From contig OZ007511.1 in NCBI GenBank assembly GCA_963931865.1, forward strand, positions 5,660,626-5,724,625: a DNA stretch of 64,000 nt, given 5' to 3'. A model generated the notes under the pieces. It saw nothing but the letters and a program-made list of their open reading frames with translations, was not told where the DNA came from and searched no databases. Origin of the DNA: Axinella damicornis (taxonomy: Eukaryota > Porifera > Demospongiae > Axinellida > Axinellidae). This document shows, in pieces, positions 32,944 through 44,214 of the stretch; the stretch's first letter is position 1; every line of letters starts with the position of its first letter. The position numbers and the translations under genes were made by a program.

Positions 32944-33710
32944 GGATAAACTTTGAGCTTGAGGATGCATTCTTGTCCGGTGACTACCACATTGTTACCT
33001 CACACGACTGTACATGTACCAGCTGTTCACTTGTGGTGCTGTAACAGTAACACTACAGTATAATATTATAGCCGTATACATGGTCCTCCAGGGAGTTTGT
33101 CTGGATGGGTGTTGCAATTGTACTAGATCTGTTTGTATGCTGGCCCCATGTTGTTGAATACATACAGATGTCCTACCCTAATAATTTTGCAGCCTATAAT
33201 TATATTGAAAGATGATGAAATTGTCCGGTGATCTAATAATTATAAGTACAGCGATAAGAGAGTTATACATCCAACAATCAATACCACATCATAACTACTA
33301 CATAATCAAAACACTTGAATGCGACCATTAATAATTGACATACATGTACAGGAATCCATCATGGTTAATGGTGATCCAACAACGGTACTCCAGTTCTCTT
33401 CCACTGCCCCTACTGCCAAATGAGGTGATGAACGCTCCTGATGATTGTACGGAATACTGATGAACGCCGTAGGTAGTTTCCCTCCTTTTCAGCAACATAG
33501 ACATGGTCATGTTCCACATGGATACCACTTGGAGAAGACAAAATTCTCAGAGATGTGAAAACACCATGACACGATCTTCAGCTTTATCTACAACACACAC
33601 ACTACCAGTAGGTCAAAGGTTAGCCTCGTTCCCAGGCCGCGTGGGAACGAGGCTAGTCAAAGGTCACACCATAGGGCAAACTGATCTCACCATCACTACT
33701 TCCATTATCC

Positions 33711-33852
33711 ATAGCCTCATTCCCAGACCTATTCTGTTCTTCGGTTTGCGTTGACAGATGCGGAAGAGTGGCGCTGCTCTTCCGCATCCGTGTATTATTG
33801 TCAATGCAAACCGAAGAACAGAAAGAACGGGGTAGGCCTGGGAACGAGGCTA
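33711..33852. repeat. Hairpin, internal-deletion form of the 21806 foldback
   Basis: TAGCCTCATTCCCAGACCTA, TTCTTCGGTTTGCGTTGACA and GCGGAAGAG are mirrored at the right, with a GGCGC centre. It shares its arm text with 21806-22246. Confidence 0.88.
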
Positions 33853-33892
33853 CCACTACCACTTCCAGGTTTGTGAAAACCAGAGGCGAATA

Positions 33893-34308
33893 TTAGTGTC
33901 AAAGGCTTGTATCCTGTGATGGTTGCAGTCACAGACGAAGAGCTTGTGAGTAAGGTAACGGAGGGGGTTTCCGGACAGCAGGCCCTAGCTTTCGCTCTCT
34001 AGGAGCGGTTTTTGCTAACAACTGCACAGCATTGGAAAGTTCGAAGGTTGGGTATGCATAATTCCGAAGAATTCTAACGGAGCAAATGCGAGGGGCATGA
34101 ATACCGTGTCTGGAATTAAAGACTGTCTCCGTTAGAATTCTTCGGAATTATGCATACCCTACCTTCGAACTTTCCAATGCTGTGCAGTTGTTAGCAAAAA
34201 CCGCTCCTAGAGAGCGAAAGCTGGGGCCTGCAATCCGGAAACCCCTTCCGTTACCTTACTCACAAGCTGTGACTACAACCATCACAGGATACAAGCCTTT
34301 GACACTAA
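33893..34308. mobile_element. Near-perfect ~190-bp-arm palindrome
   Basis: Arms start TTAGTGTCAAAGGCTTGTAT and include TTTCGCTCTCTAGGAGCGGT and GGTATGCATAATTCCGAAGA; only ~40 bp separate them. The divergence is very low, so the copy is young or maintained. Confidence 0.93.
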
Positions 34309-34866
34309 CCCCCTCCGTTCTTTCACTAACTTTCCTAGACAGTCTGTGATTCCCAACGACTATATAGTACACAAGAATCCACAGAGGACGGGCAATCCTG
34401 CGATGCAGGTCCGGTATTTTTAGCTGCTCCTGTTCTCCGGTTATCTTCGCTCAAACATCACCAATAATTAACCCGCTTACGCCTATTTCAGAGGTTTATA
34501 GCGCAAAAAGTCTGGGGCCTTGGGAGGGGAGAGGTAGACTTTCATGAAGGCATCCATCGCTTTGAACTGTGGCTACCCTCCAGCCGACAGCAACGAGAGA
34601 ACAGACGAAACCAACTTGTCAACTTGAAGGTGATCTTTAATGGTTTCCACGTGGGTTAGCGCCTATGATCATGTGATAGGGCGGAGCTGGAATTATCCCT
34701 TGGTTATTTATTAATATTAGAAGCATAGATAATACAACAAGTAGAAGCTGCATGCATGGTGCGCTATATTTGGAGGCTGGTTTTGCATGTTTTGGTGCCT
34801 GTCGACGCAGGAATCCAGTGATCCGAGACTTATACTATGGTGAGTCTGGTATGCTGACTGAATCTA

Positions 34867-34893
34867 CCCCCCCCCCCCCCCCCCCCCCCCCCC
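34867..34893 (+). repeat. Poly-C tract
   Basis: 27 C followed by AACATACACACACC. Confidence 0.95.
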
Positions 34894-35126
34894 AACATAC
34901 ACACACCCTCCCTGGATGTGGATGGTTGGGATCCATGGGGAGTCACCAAAATTATCCATACAGTGACTCCTTAGTAATCAGTACACCTTTTGCATGGGGA
35001 CATATAGCATGTATAATGAGTTTGTCCTTTGTAGAGCGGTTGTCCTCTTTGGAGGTTCGAATAGACTTCTTGCAGCCTTGCAGCTGACATCATCATATTT
35101 TCAAGAGTACGGAAAAGTACACCAAC

Positions 35127-35198
35127 ATGGTGCCTGTTTTGTGTTTTGGAGATAGCAGCTATCTCTGCAAATGCAACAATGCACCAACCATTCTTCAA
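35127..35198 (+). CDS. Candidate first exon
   Basis: ACCAACATGG is a strong start context. The frame reads MVPVLCFGDSSYLCKCNNAP then TILQ and meets GTATGT in phase 0. Nothing downstream could be linked and no family is recognised; the reverse strand is also open. Confidence 0.3.
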
Positions 35199-35358
35199 GT
35201 ATGTGTATCGAACGAAATGCGATTGATATGTAGGCTACTAGAGCTATTAATAGACGCTTACCAGTGGTGCAGGGCATGTTTCAATCGATACTGCATACGA
35301 GGACACGAAAAATTCCGAATTGCCAACGAAAAAATGATAACTGATCTATAAGAAGCTT

Positions 35359-35381
35359 GGGGGGGGGGGGGGGGGGGGGGG
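35359..35381 (+). repeat. Poly-G tract
   Basis: About 23 G after AGAAGCTT. Confidence 0.95.
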
Positions 35382-35384
35382 ATG

Positions 35385-36285
35385 TTATGTTCTGAATCAA
35401 GTGGCAACCACACTCCTGGTGCTCGTACAAGGGTGTCCCATAGATCTATGCATACCGTATTTCCTTGATCAAATGCCGTATCAACTATTTATTTTATCAT
35501 GCAATTTACTGTGGCTAGGGCAGTCACTAATCAAAGGCAGTGTTTATTAAACTCAACATGAACAAGGAAGGAGGAAGCGGATTGGAGCTTGTGTATGCAC
35601 AAAGAAGCTAGTTTTGCTTCAGCCCCGTGTGGTACCATTATAATCATCCCGACAAAATGATAGAAAACCGTCAAAGCCGTTACTATCGGAAAAGATTTTG
35701 CTGGTTACACGTCGCTCACACCCCCGTGGCTCAACCTCAGGCCAATAATCTGGTCTCCTCTCTTCACACTCACAGCAAAACAGTCACGGTCGCCTCCCTC
35801 CTCAAGCGCTAGACAAAGTGCTTCAATCATTGAGGTTGCTCACACGTTATCTTGAATACTAGCCATGGCCAGGAGCCCATAACGAGTAAGCTCCTGCCGC
35901 AGCTAATACAGCATTTTTCCATTCTACTCTGTTGCGGCTTTTATTCAAGGGTAAGGCTGAAATACGGTAGTAATAAAAGAAACCATATACTTAATTTTTA
36001 TTGCTGGATACCTGACCTTGAGAATCACATGTTGTTTACTAACAAGACAGCTGTAATTTAATTAGTTTTGGTGTAATCTTCCTGAACAAAGGCCACAGCT
36101 ACTGTTTATTTCATTACACGATTTACATGTACTACCAGGATGTACCAGATCCGGAAATATCCTTGGGAAATAGGCTGTGTGAGCAGAAAGGGTGGGACAG
36201 GTGGAGGTGGGTGGATGCACTTGAAGTTTACGAACAGCATGGCTGTGACTGGATGTATCAGAGAACGCGGTAGCGTTCTCTATTT
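35385..36285. other. No recognised gene
   Basis: A fragment GTGGCAACCACACTCCTGGT (35400-35419) resembles the element A start. A TACCGTATTTCCTTGATCAA string near 35454 resembles a transposon end. Nothing coding is recognised. Confidence 0.4.
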
Positions 36286-36400
36286 AGGGATGGCTAAGGA
36301 AATTTCGAAATACCATACTGATGCACCAGCAGGAAAACGGCCAAAGAAGCTACTACCCCCCAAACCAAGCATGCAGACAGAATGATACTGCCTAGCAGTT
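36286..36400 (+). repeat. Dispersed repeat E, copy 3, open frame
   Basis: ATGGCTAAGGAAATTTCG opens MAKEISKYHTDAPAGKRPKK then LLPPKPSMQTE; the same text is broken by a stop in the 9419 copy. Confidence 0.5.
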
Positions 36401-36660
36401 CACAAAAACACTCGCAAACGTACCTGAGAGTACGCGGGAGTCGAGTAATAAGTCGCCATAAAATTCCAATTTCGTCATCTTCTTTCTTTCTTTCTTTCTT
36501 CTTCTTCTTCTTCTTTCTCATTGACTAGCATAGCTGGACAACAAAAGCATTTCCTGAGCTAGTTCACTCACAGAACAACATCGCTTTCGTCGTAGTAGCT
36601 CCTTTTGGCCCTTTTGACTACATACTGGCAAGAACGGCACTGCTGGCTAGCTACGACTCC

Positions 36661-36912
36661 GTGAATTGCTAGCACGAAGCCATTTTGATGCAACCAGAGG
36701 TCACGCGTGCCAAATGCGCATGCGCAGTTCACATGCAAACGCACGTTGCATTCTTTTTTACAGCATTTCGGGCGCTTGGTGATCAGCTGAATCCTTGTGA
36801 ATCTTCATCTGGTGCCTCACTACTGCTGCGAGGAATTTCTACCAACCTGTTCTTGCCAAGATCTATCGTGACTATGCCATCATGGAGGCGTGGCTTTCTT
36901 TTCATGACGTAA
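36661..36912. promoter_or_regulatory. Candidate promoter upstream of YIPF3
   Basis: A perfect NRF1 palindrome TGCGCATGCGCA sits at 36715-36726. A YY1-like CCATTTTG lies about 35 bp upstream (36680-36687) and a CRE-like TGACGTAA near 36905. These three motifs are typical of housekeeping promoters, and the site is about 1 kb upstream of the first recognised YIPF3 exon. A minus-strand ATG frame (36785-36905) points the other way, so the promoter could be bidirectional. Placement is inference. Confidence 0.5.
36785..36905 (-). CDS. Candidate small divergent ORF opposite YIPF3
   Basis: A 40-codon minus-strand frame starts MKRKPRLHDGIVTIDLGKNR and continues LVEIPRSSSEAPDEDSQGFS before a stop. Its composition looks coding (helix-breaking, Ser/Glu/Asp-rich tail) and it faces away from YIPF3 across the NRF1 site. 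No family is recognised. A plus-strand open frame also covers the same bases. Confidence 0.25.
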
Positions 36913-37094
36913 CTACAGTGCGGAACATGTATATACCACCAATACTGTGAGTGAGGTTAGAGTTTTGGAATACTATTAGTGGAAATAGAATGAAGCATCA
37001 AAGCCTGCTCAGTGCCCAGCAGAAGGTTCACATCCATCAAGAAAATCTGACATCAGGAAAGTTACGCATTCCATGCGCTCAAAAAACCTCACAA

Positions 37095-37354
37095 ACTAGA
37101 AACAAAAAATTTTCTTACAAAAATTACAAATGATTTAGTGATGGCCACCCCGATCGACTCCCGAAAAAGCAGACAAACAAGGAATGCCATTAACCAGCCT
37201 CAGTCCCATCCCATCCCTAAATTCTACATTTTTCAATGGGATGGGACTGAGGCTGGTTAATGGCATTCCTTGTTTGTCTGCTTTTTCGGGAGTCGATCGG
37301 GGTGGCCATCACTAAATCATTTGTAATTTTTGTAAGAAAATTTTTTGTTTCTAG
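37095..37354. mobile_element. ~120-bp-arm palindrome upstream of YIPF3
   Basis: CTAGAAACAAAAAATTTTCT..GTGATGGCCACCCCGATCGA..GGAATGCCATTAACCAGCCT and the exact inverse, loop ATCCCTAAATTCTACATTTTT. It sits between the candidate promoter and the first recognised YIPF3 exon. Confidence 0.93.
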
Positions 37355-37762
37355 TATAAGTGTGAGAATAGTCCTTGGTTGGAGCTGGATGTGCCATATT
37401 TCTCTGAATGGGCCTAGAAAACAGTGCTCTGACTTAGCCTTGAATTCCACTGTTCAAGGCCGATTTCCACCAGAGCAATTTTCCTTTGCATGAACATCTG
37501 TATTGTATTCATATTGATGGAGTGGTGTGTGGTTATACTGTAACGAATGTACTTACGTAGGATGGCTGTATGCACTCACGTGGAGGATATGACCGGCCTA
37601 GAGAACCTTGATGGCCAGCCATCACAACATTTTACGCCTACTGAGTGTGCAGGCTTAATTACCATTATAGTTCTGCTGCTTTCATGCTTGTTATGCTTGT
37701 TATGCTGTATGCTAATATGTACCCTACAGGTCTAAACAAATTCTAACGTACTCTTTCTGCAG

Positions 37763-37833
37763 GAAGACACAGTAATTGACCTGAGTGAGCAACCGCAGAA
37801 TACCCCAGGGGGTAGCTCCAACACTGCTGACAG
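37763..37833 (+). CDS. YIPF3: YIPF3 acidic N-terminal exon
   Basis: The acceptor CTTTCTGCAG and donor GTTTGT bound EDTVIDLSEQPQNTPGGSSN then TAD, ending in phase 2. Human YIPF3 has a matching VIDMENMDD acidic region. An open frame with in-frame ATGs at 37547 and 37562 lies just upstream, but the gap would leave an intron of only about 33 nt, so the start exon stays open. Confidence 0.8.
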
Positions 37834-40800
37834 GTTTGTAGGGTATGGAGAGCTCGCATGAGCCTATATGTAAATGCTGGTATGTATGACAGCCTCATGT
37901 ACAGATAGTAGCCTTGTTTCCAGGCTTTCTCACCCCAGTGTCAGTACTGCAACTGTGGTGAGAATCATTAAGGCCTTCGAACAAGGCTATACAGATAGTG
38001 CTATAGTGCTAATGGCTACTTAGTTGGGCGAGCGTGAGCAAGCCCCACACTAGTCGTAGTGGAGCGGAGCGTAGCTTGCGCTATGTGTCGATGTGTGTGG
38101 CACATGCAATATAACATTGCGTTCATTTACAGACATTGTACCATAAGTGCAGTACTGGAGTAGTTTTTTGAGCTAGCTTCTGATTGGTTCACTTACGTAG
38201 GTCATGTACAGCATGCTTAGGGTATGTTAGGGAGTGGTTAGTCCCCAATAGCTTAGAAACCTACCCTGGGATAGATCCCGTAAATCTCCGCTGAGCGTCA
38301 GAGTCTGGTACCGAGACTCATTCTACCTGTTCAAAGGATGATGGAGACAACAAAGACGCAGACCACTTGTGACCTACCTTTGGGCGAGCGTGACTTGTCG
38401 TAGTTGAGCGCAGCTCACCCTGTACATTGTATGTTGATTTTTCCTGCACTGTAGATCTGGCGCATGCAATATAATGTGTGAAACACTGGACAGGATGCAC
38501 TGATGCCCATGACATAATGGACATGACATAATTGCAAGAATGAACTCTGACGTTGCAGTATAGAACTTCTCACCAACTTCGACAAGTTCCACTCGTTAAG
38601 AACAGCATAGTTTCTACTATTGCACTCCTTGGGGTTTGGAAGTGGACTGTATCCTGAGGGGGTGGTATATGACCTGGACCTGGAGAAGACACTGGAACAA
38701 CAACGTTTGGTGCCAGAACTTCCTCCAAGCTATCCATCCGTGTATAGTGTATAAGAGAAAACAGGAATCATGAGACAGTGATTGTCAGGTAGATTCTCCA
38801 GTGTCCGTGAGGAGATATCCTTACCTGAACAGCTGTATGGCGCTCATGGAGAGCCTCTGACACCCCTCTGTGACACTTCATCCAACGTCTCTCTGAAATG
38901 CTACCTTTGTGCCCTAGGTTTGCATATGTTGTAGACATCTATATATGACCCCCACACACTGGGTAAGGAGACATCCCCTTTTGGGATGTAGTCTATAGCA
39001 TACACAAACTGTTCATCCAAGAAACAGGCAATCATGATTTCTGGCAATCAATGTCTCCCTACATGCTACATCACTTTGTTGAATTCATCGGTGAACACTG
39101 GATTGCTTGCAGGAACTTCTGGTGCCAAAAGTTGTCCAGCGTCTTCTCCAGGTTTTCTTACTTCTAAAGCCCAAGGTGATGCTTTCATGGTACACCGTTA
39201 CTCACAACGGGTGGAGCTCGTCGAAGTTAGCGAGAAGTTAAGTTCAATGGCGAAATCATGCAGGGTTCCATCATGTCCCTTACGTCATGGGCATTAGATC
39301 ATGTAATCTCATGCCAATACCTCACCTTCTCACGAGGAAAAGGGTCTGGTGACTAATGAGCAATCTCTTGGTTGTGCCAAGTCAGCAGTATCGGTTTTGG
39401 ACAAGCCAGTGAAATACTGACACGTCATGTGAGCAATCATGTAATAGGCCTACCTACGTACAACATGGAAGCATGTAATCAATGGCTCATTCAAAATCAA
39501 TGCTGCTGACTTAGCACAGCCAGCTCAATAGTCACCAGACTCTTCTCCACGCGAGGGAGGTGTGGTCTGGGCACAAGACTACAGATTGTGTGAACTTAGT
39601 GCACCCCATTTCCGGAAGTCATACCGTTAATCTCCACCGTATGTGAGAGTCTGGTACCAAGACTCATTCTACCTGTTCAATTGTGACAACAAAGACGCAG
39701 ACCACTCGTGACCTACCTATTCATTGCCTAGAGGCCTGGAGTGATGGGCGAACCATGAACTGTCTTGTACATACCGGTACATTGTAGCAACAACTGTCCC
39801 ACATTCTGCGCTGCCCATGCACTCGCTCACGCTTTGCCCAAAATGTCGTGCATTCCACTAGTTAGTCTGCCTTAATTAACCCTTTACCACCCACAGATTA
39901 TTATTTTAAGCTTGTAAACATACCCTAGATAAGGTTCCCATTGGTTTCACGCTCAAAACTTCACACAGACCTGCACTCAGCCATACTTTCCACATTCGTG
40001 ATTCTGACCATACCCACTCGTTAACATGTACGCGATCAAGATGCTCGGGCGATGGTAACTCGCTCTAGTAGAAAAATCAGCCTTGAACACTGGAATTCGA
40101 GGCTCTGCAAGGTGAGACCATTTATGCTTAAAACCCGAGAAATGGCCTACTCGGCTCCAACCAATGGCTGTTCAAAGCTGAGCCCAGACGCAGCCATGCT
40201 GTTTGCACCCTTCGGGTGCACCCACCTATACCTCCCCCTGCCCCGCCCTTTCTGCTGGTGCAGAGCCTATCTCCCAAGGACATTGCCGGATGTGACATCA
40301 TGAAGCTGAAAGTCTCATGATGCCATATGACGTCATTGGGTGGAAAAGGGCTAAGTACATGTATAGCAGGCCTGCAAAGATTCTGACTACATCATCATGA
40401 TCGCTTTCATGCACTGTCCTCACTGTACAATTTTGGTGCTGAAACTCACCTTGGTGAAGGTACAAGCGCTTTTGTAGTGCCGTCGGCCGCCATTGCTCAA
40501 TCGCTCTCTTTGAAGTTCGTTGCCAGTACAGCTCTTACGAAGGCCCCACAAAGATTCTGACCACACAGGTGTGATCGCTGTCGTTCACTGACACTCACAT
40601 GCCGAAACTCACCGTGCTGGCGAAGTTGTGAGCACTGTAATATGTTCTTGTCTTCCCTTTGGACGCCATTGACTCGATCGACCGAGCATGGTCCTCGCGT
40701 GACATGTGCGTTGTTTGGAATGAGCTGCAATACCTGGCTTGCGCAACCAGCCGAGTTGCAACCGATTGCAACGCAGCTACCAGGAGTGCGGTTGCCCCTC

Positions 40801-43800
40801 AATCATGGGTTATTCATTTTTATGACTATAAGTCTTTAAACCTGAAGGTATGGCTACCATTAAAACTGTAAATCCCTTGATTCCAATATGCTTCCAAGTG
40901 GGAAAAAGCTAGCTATCTCTGGTGAGCTTTAATTGGAATTAATGGTAGTCTTGGTTAGCTACTTGCATGCTAACTACTGTGCATGTATAGGTCACATAGG
41001 CTAAATCATATCGTTACTGTATAGTGGGCTATGCTACATCACAAAGTATACGCGTAGTCATGCCCGCGTGTGCATGCGCGAAGCGTGGTTGCATGCGTGA
41101 AGCGTGGTTAAGCGATCGGTTTTGTTTGCCTGTCATCTGTCCAGTGAAACAAATGTGACATGTAGACCGTACACCCAAACTCAAGTTTACGGTATGTACA
41201 CTGTACTTGAGATATGGGTGAATCTAACTGGAGACCACTCAAGTTTGTAGCTATATATGTCATAATTATTTATTGATTGAACACTGCATACATGTACATC
41301 CGTTTATGAGCAGTGATGCTGGTTTGCTGGGTGATGTGAAGTCACAGATTGGTCAAGAAATGGCTGGGCAGGTTAGTTACATGTACTTGTGCATGTACAT
41401 CCAGCTGGGTGTGAAAGTGCAAGCTAGGTGACGTGTTTGCATGGTAACTCTGATGTTTCGACCTGGCATGCATGATGACAGAATTAAGGGTGTTAGTCCT
41501 AATTACCTACGTATTTTCCCAAATTATTACACAAGGTAGTGGAACAACTGTATACTATCATCATGCCCAGCCAGTTTTTTTGACTGTAAGTTTAGTACAG
41601 CTGCAAGCACTGTTATACCGTACGCAACACTTCACAGCATGGGAACTAGAGTATGCAAGGTTCACTGTACATTATTTACTAGCATTGTTCAAAGGGCCTG
41701 GTTTCGACTGTTAAGTGTGGTAGCGTAAATGTTTCAAACTTTCAATCCAGTCCTGCCTGCATCTATCTAACAACAGGGTTTTCAACTCACAAGTACAAAA
41801 CTATCCTTCTAAAAATATTTGTCCACTACACCATGTACATGTACATGACATGTACAAACATCATCTTTCAGCTATGGCAAGCTGGGAAGCGATCTACACA
41901 GAAGTTCATCAACATGTATGCACACATTGATTTCCTGAGACCCTACTTTGACATTGAGCCAAGGGAGTTCAGGAATAGGTATGTGGATATAATAGCTAGA
42001 GTAAGCGACTGATTATCGGACGACATGTAAAATCGGACGCGCTAGCGCCGAACGAGTATATTACCGGAAGTGGGCGGGACCTTCAGTCGACACTACAGAC
42101 CCATCGCACACTGAGTTGAAAGTTTGGTGGTTCTCTGTTGCTTGGTTCTGGAACTACAGCCAGCCAAAGTTAGATCCGAAACGATGTATGATCGGACAAA
42201 ATTGATGTATTATCGGATGACGTTCCCTGCTTTTTCTCTGAAGGAACTTTCTCTGAGATTTTTACATTTTCGGGAAGCCTCATGATCCCTCTGCCGCAGG
42301 CTCACTTTTTGTCACCGTGGCTGATTCGAGTGCTGGAGAATATCACCGAATGTTGACCATGGTCTCCGTGTCTAATATCGGACGCTGAAATTTCGTCGTA
42401 GTTTGGCGATGACACTCTCAGGTACACTATAGTGCTGCAATATGGATATCATTGGAATGTGCAGGTCCTCAGCAACAAAATGGTATAAGTCCCATGTTTA
42501 TACGTTGCACCGTTCCTGAGATATAGTCGTTTACCCCAGAACTCTCCAGAAATACTGTCGTTGCTATCTTGGACCGCCCATACAGGAGCAAACTGGGGAA
42601 AGCAGCTGTATCTCAGGTACGGTGCAACGTATAAACACGGGATTTGCGCCATCACGTTGCTGAGGACCTGCACTTTCCAATGGTATCCGTACTGCAACAC
42701 TAGAGTGTACCTGTGAGTGTCTACGCCAAAATACGACGAAATTTCAGCGTCCGATATTAGACACGGAGATCCTGGTCAACATTCGGTGATATTCTCTAGC
42801 ACTCGAATCAGCCACGGTGACAAAAAGTGAGCCTGCGGCAGAGGGATCATGAGGCTTCCCGAAAATGTAAAAATCTCAGAGAAAGTTCCTTCAGAGAAAA
42901 GGCAGGGAGCGTCATCCGATAATACATCAATTTTGTCCGATCATTCATTGTTTCGGATCTAGATTTGGCTGGCTGTAGCTCCAGAACCAAGCAACATAGA
43001 ACCACCAAACTTTCAACTCAAACTGCGATGGGTCTGTAGTATCGACTGAAGGTCCCGCCCACTTCCGGTAACATACTCGTTCGGCGCTAGCGCGTCCGAT
43101 TTTACATGTCGTCCGATAATCAGTTGCTTACTCTACATGTACCTCTATAGAGCGTTCTGGAGCACATCAAATGTCACTGCATGGTGATTCTCATAGAAGT
43201 CCAAGGAGAGCAATTTTACTCATGACTCGTGTTGACAGAACGTGCAAGTTGCTACATTGATGTCACTGTTCATAGCTTACTCTCTTAATTCTGCAGATTG
43301 GTTTGCTCGTTTGTTCCCAGTAAGGCAATTGGTGCACCTCAGGTACTACTTTTGCATAGGCTATTTCTGCAAACTCTGTCAACGTTGCTGAGTACATGTA
43401 CATGTATACTTACCCGATCTTAGGTTGCAAGGTGATTTTGTTGCTTCATCTGGCTATACTATAGTAGCTAATAGGGGCAGTGCATTGCGGGTTTGATTTT
43501 CATGGATTAAATTACCCAATGGATTATCAAGGAGTTTTCCAGTTCCATCGGTTCAGTTATACAAGTAACTTTAATTTGCTCGCTTTGCTCTCTCAGCTAC
43601 TTCCCCCTCATTCGCCTAAGTAAGCAGTCCAACACTGGGCAGCTCTCTGTGCAAAAGTCACACCTCCCGTGCCATGATATCGATTGCATCCACTTCAGCT
43701 GTGCCCCGATTGCGTCCACTTCAACTGCTGCTGCCTGACTGCATCCACTTCAACTGCTGCTCCCTGATTGCATCCAATTCAAGTGCTCCTCACCGATTGT

Positions 43801-44148
43801 GTCCTCCCATGGATATCCATGTGTCTGCCTCAGCTATAGCGCTACTGCTCCCATATCACGTAGCTGTTCCCCACTGCATCCGATTCAGCTGCTATTCCCC
43901 AATTGTGTGCGATTCAGCTGCTGCTCCCTGATCTCGCCCAGCTTCATCTCCGGTTGTGCCTGCTTCAGCTACTGCTCTCTGGTTGTGTCTGTTTGCAGCC
44001 CCAGCCCTTCTGGGAGGTTCCAGCTGCACCCCTGTCCAATGTTCTCGATCATTCTTCCCAGAGTTCGAAGTTCGGAAGTTGCGTCGTCAGTCTAGTCCTG
44101 CCCCACTTCTGCTACGCACACACACACACACATCACACATCACACCCA

Positions 44149-44214
<66 letters not shown>

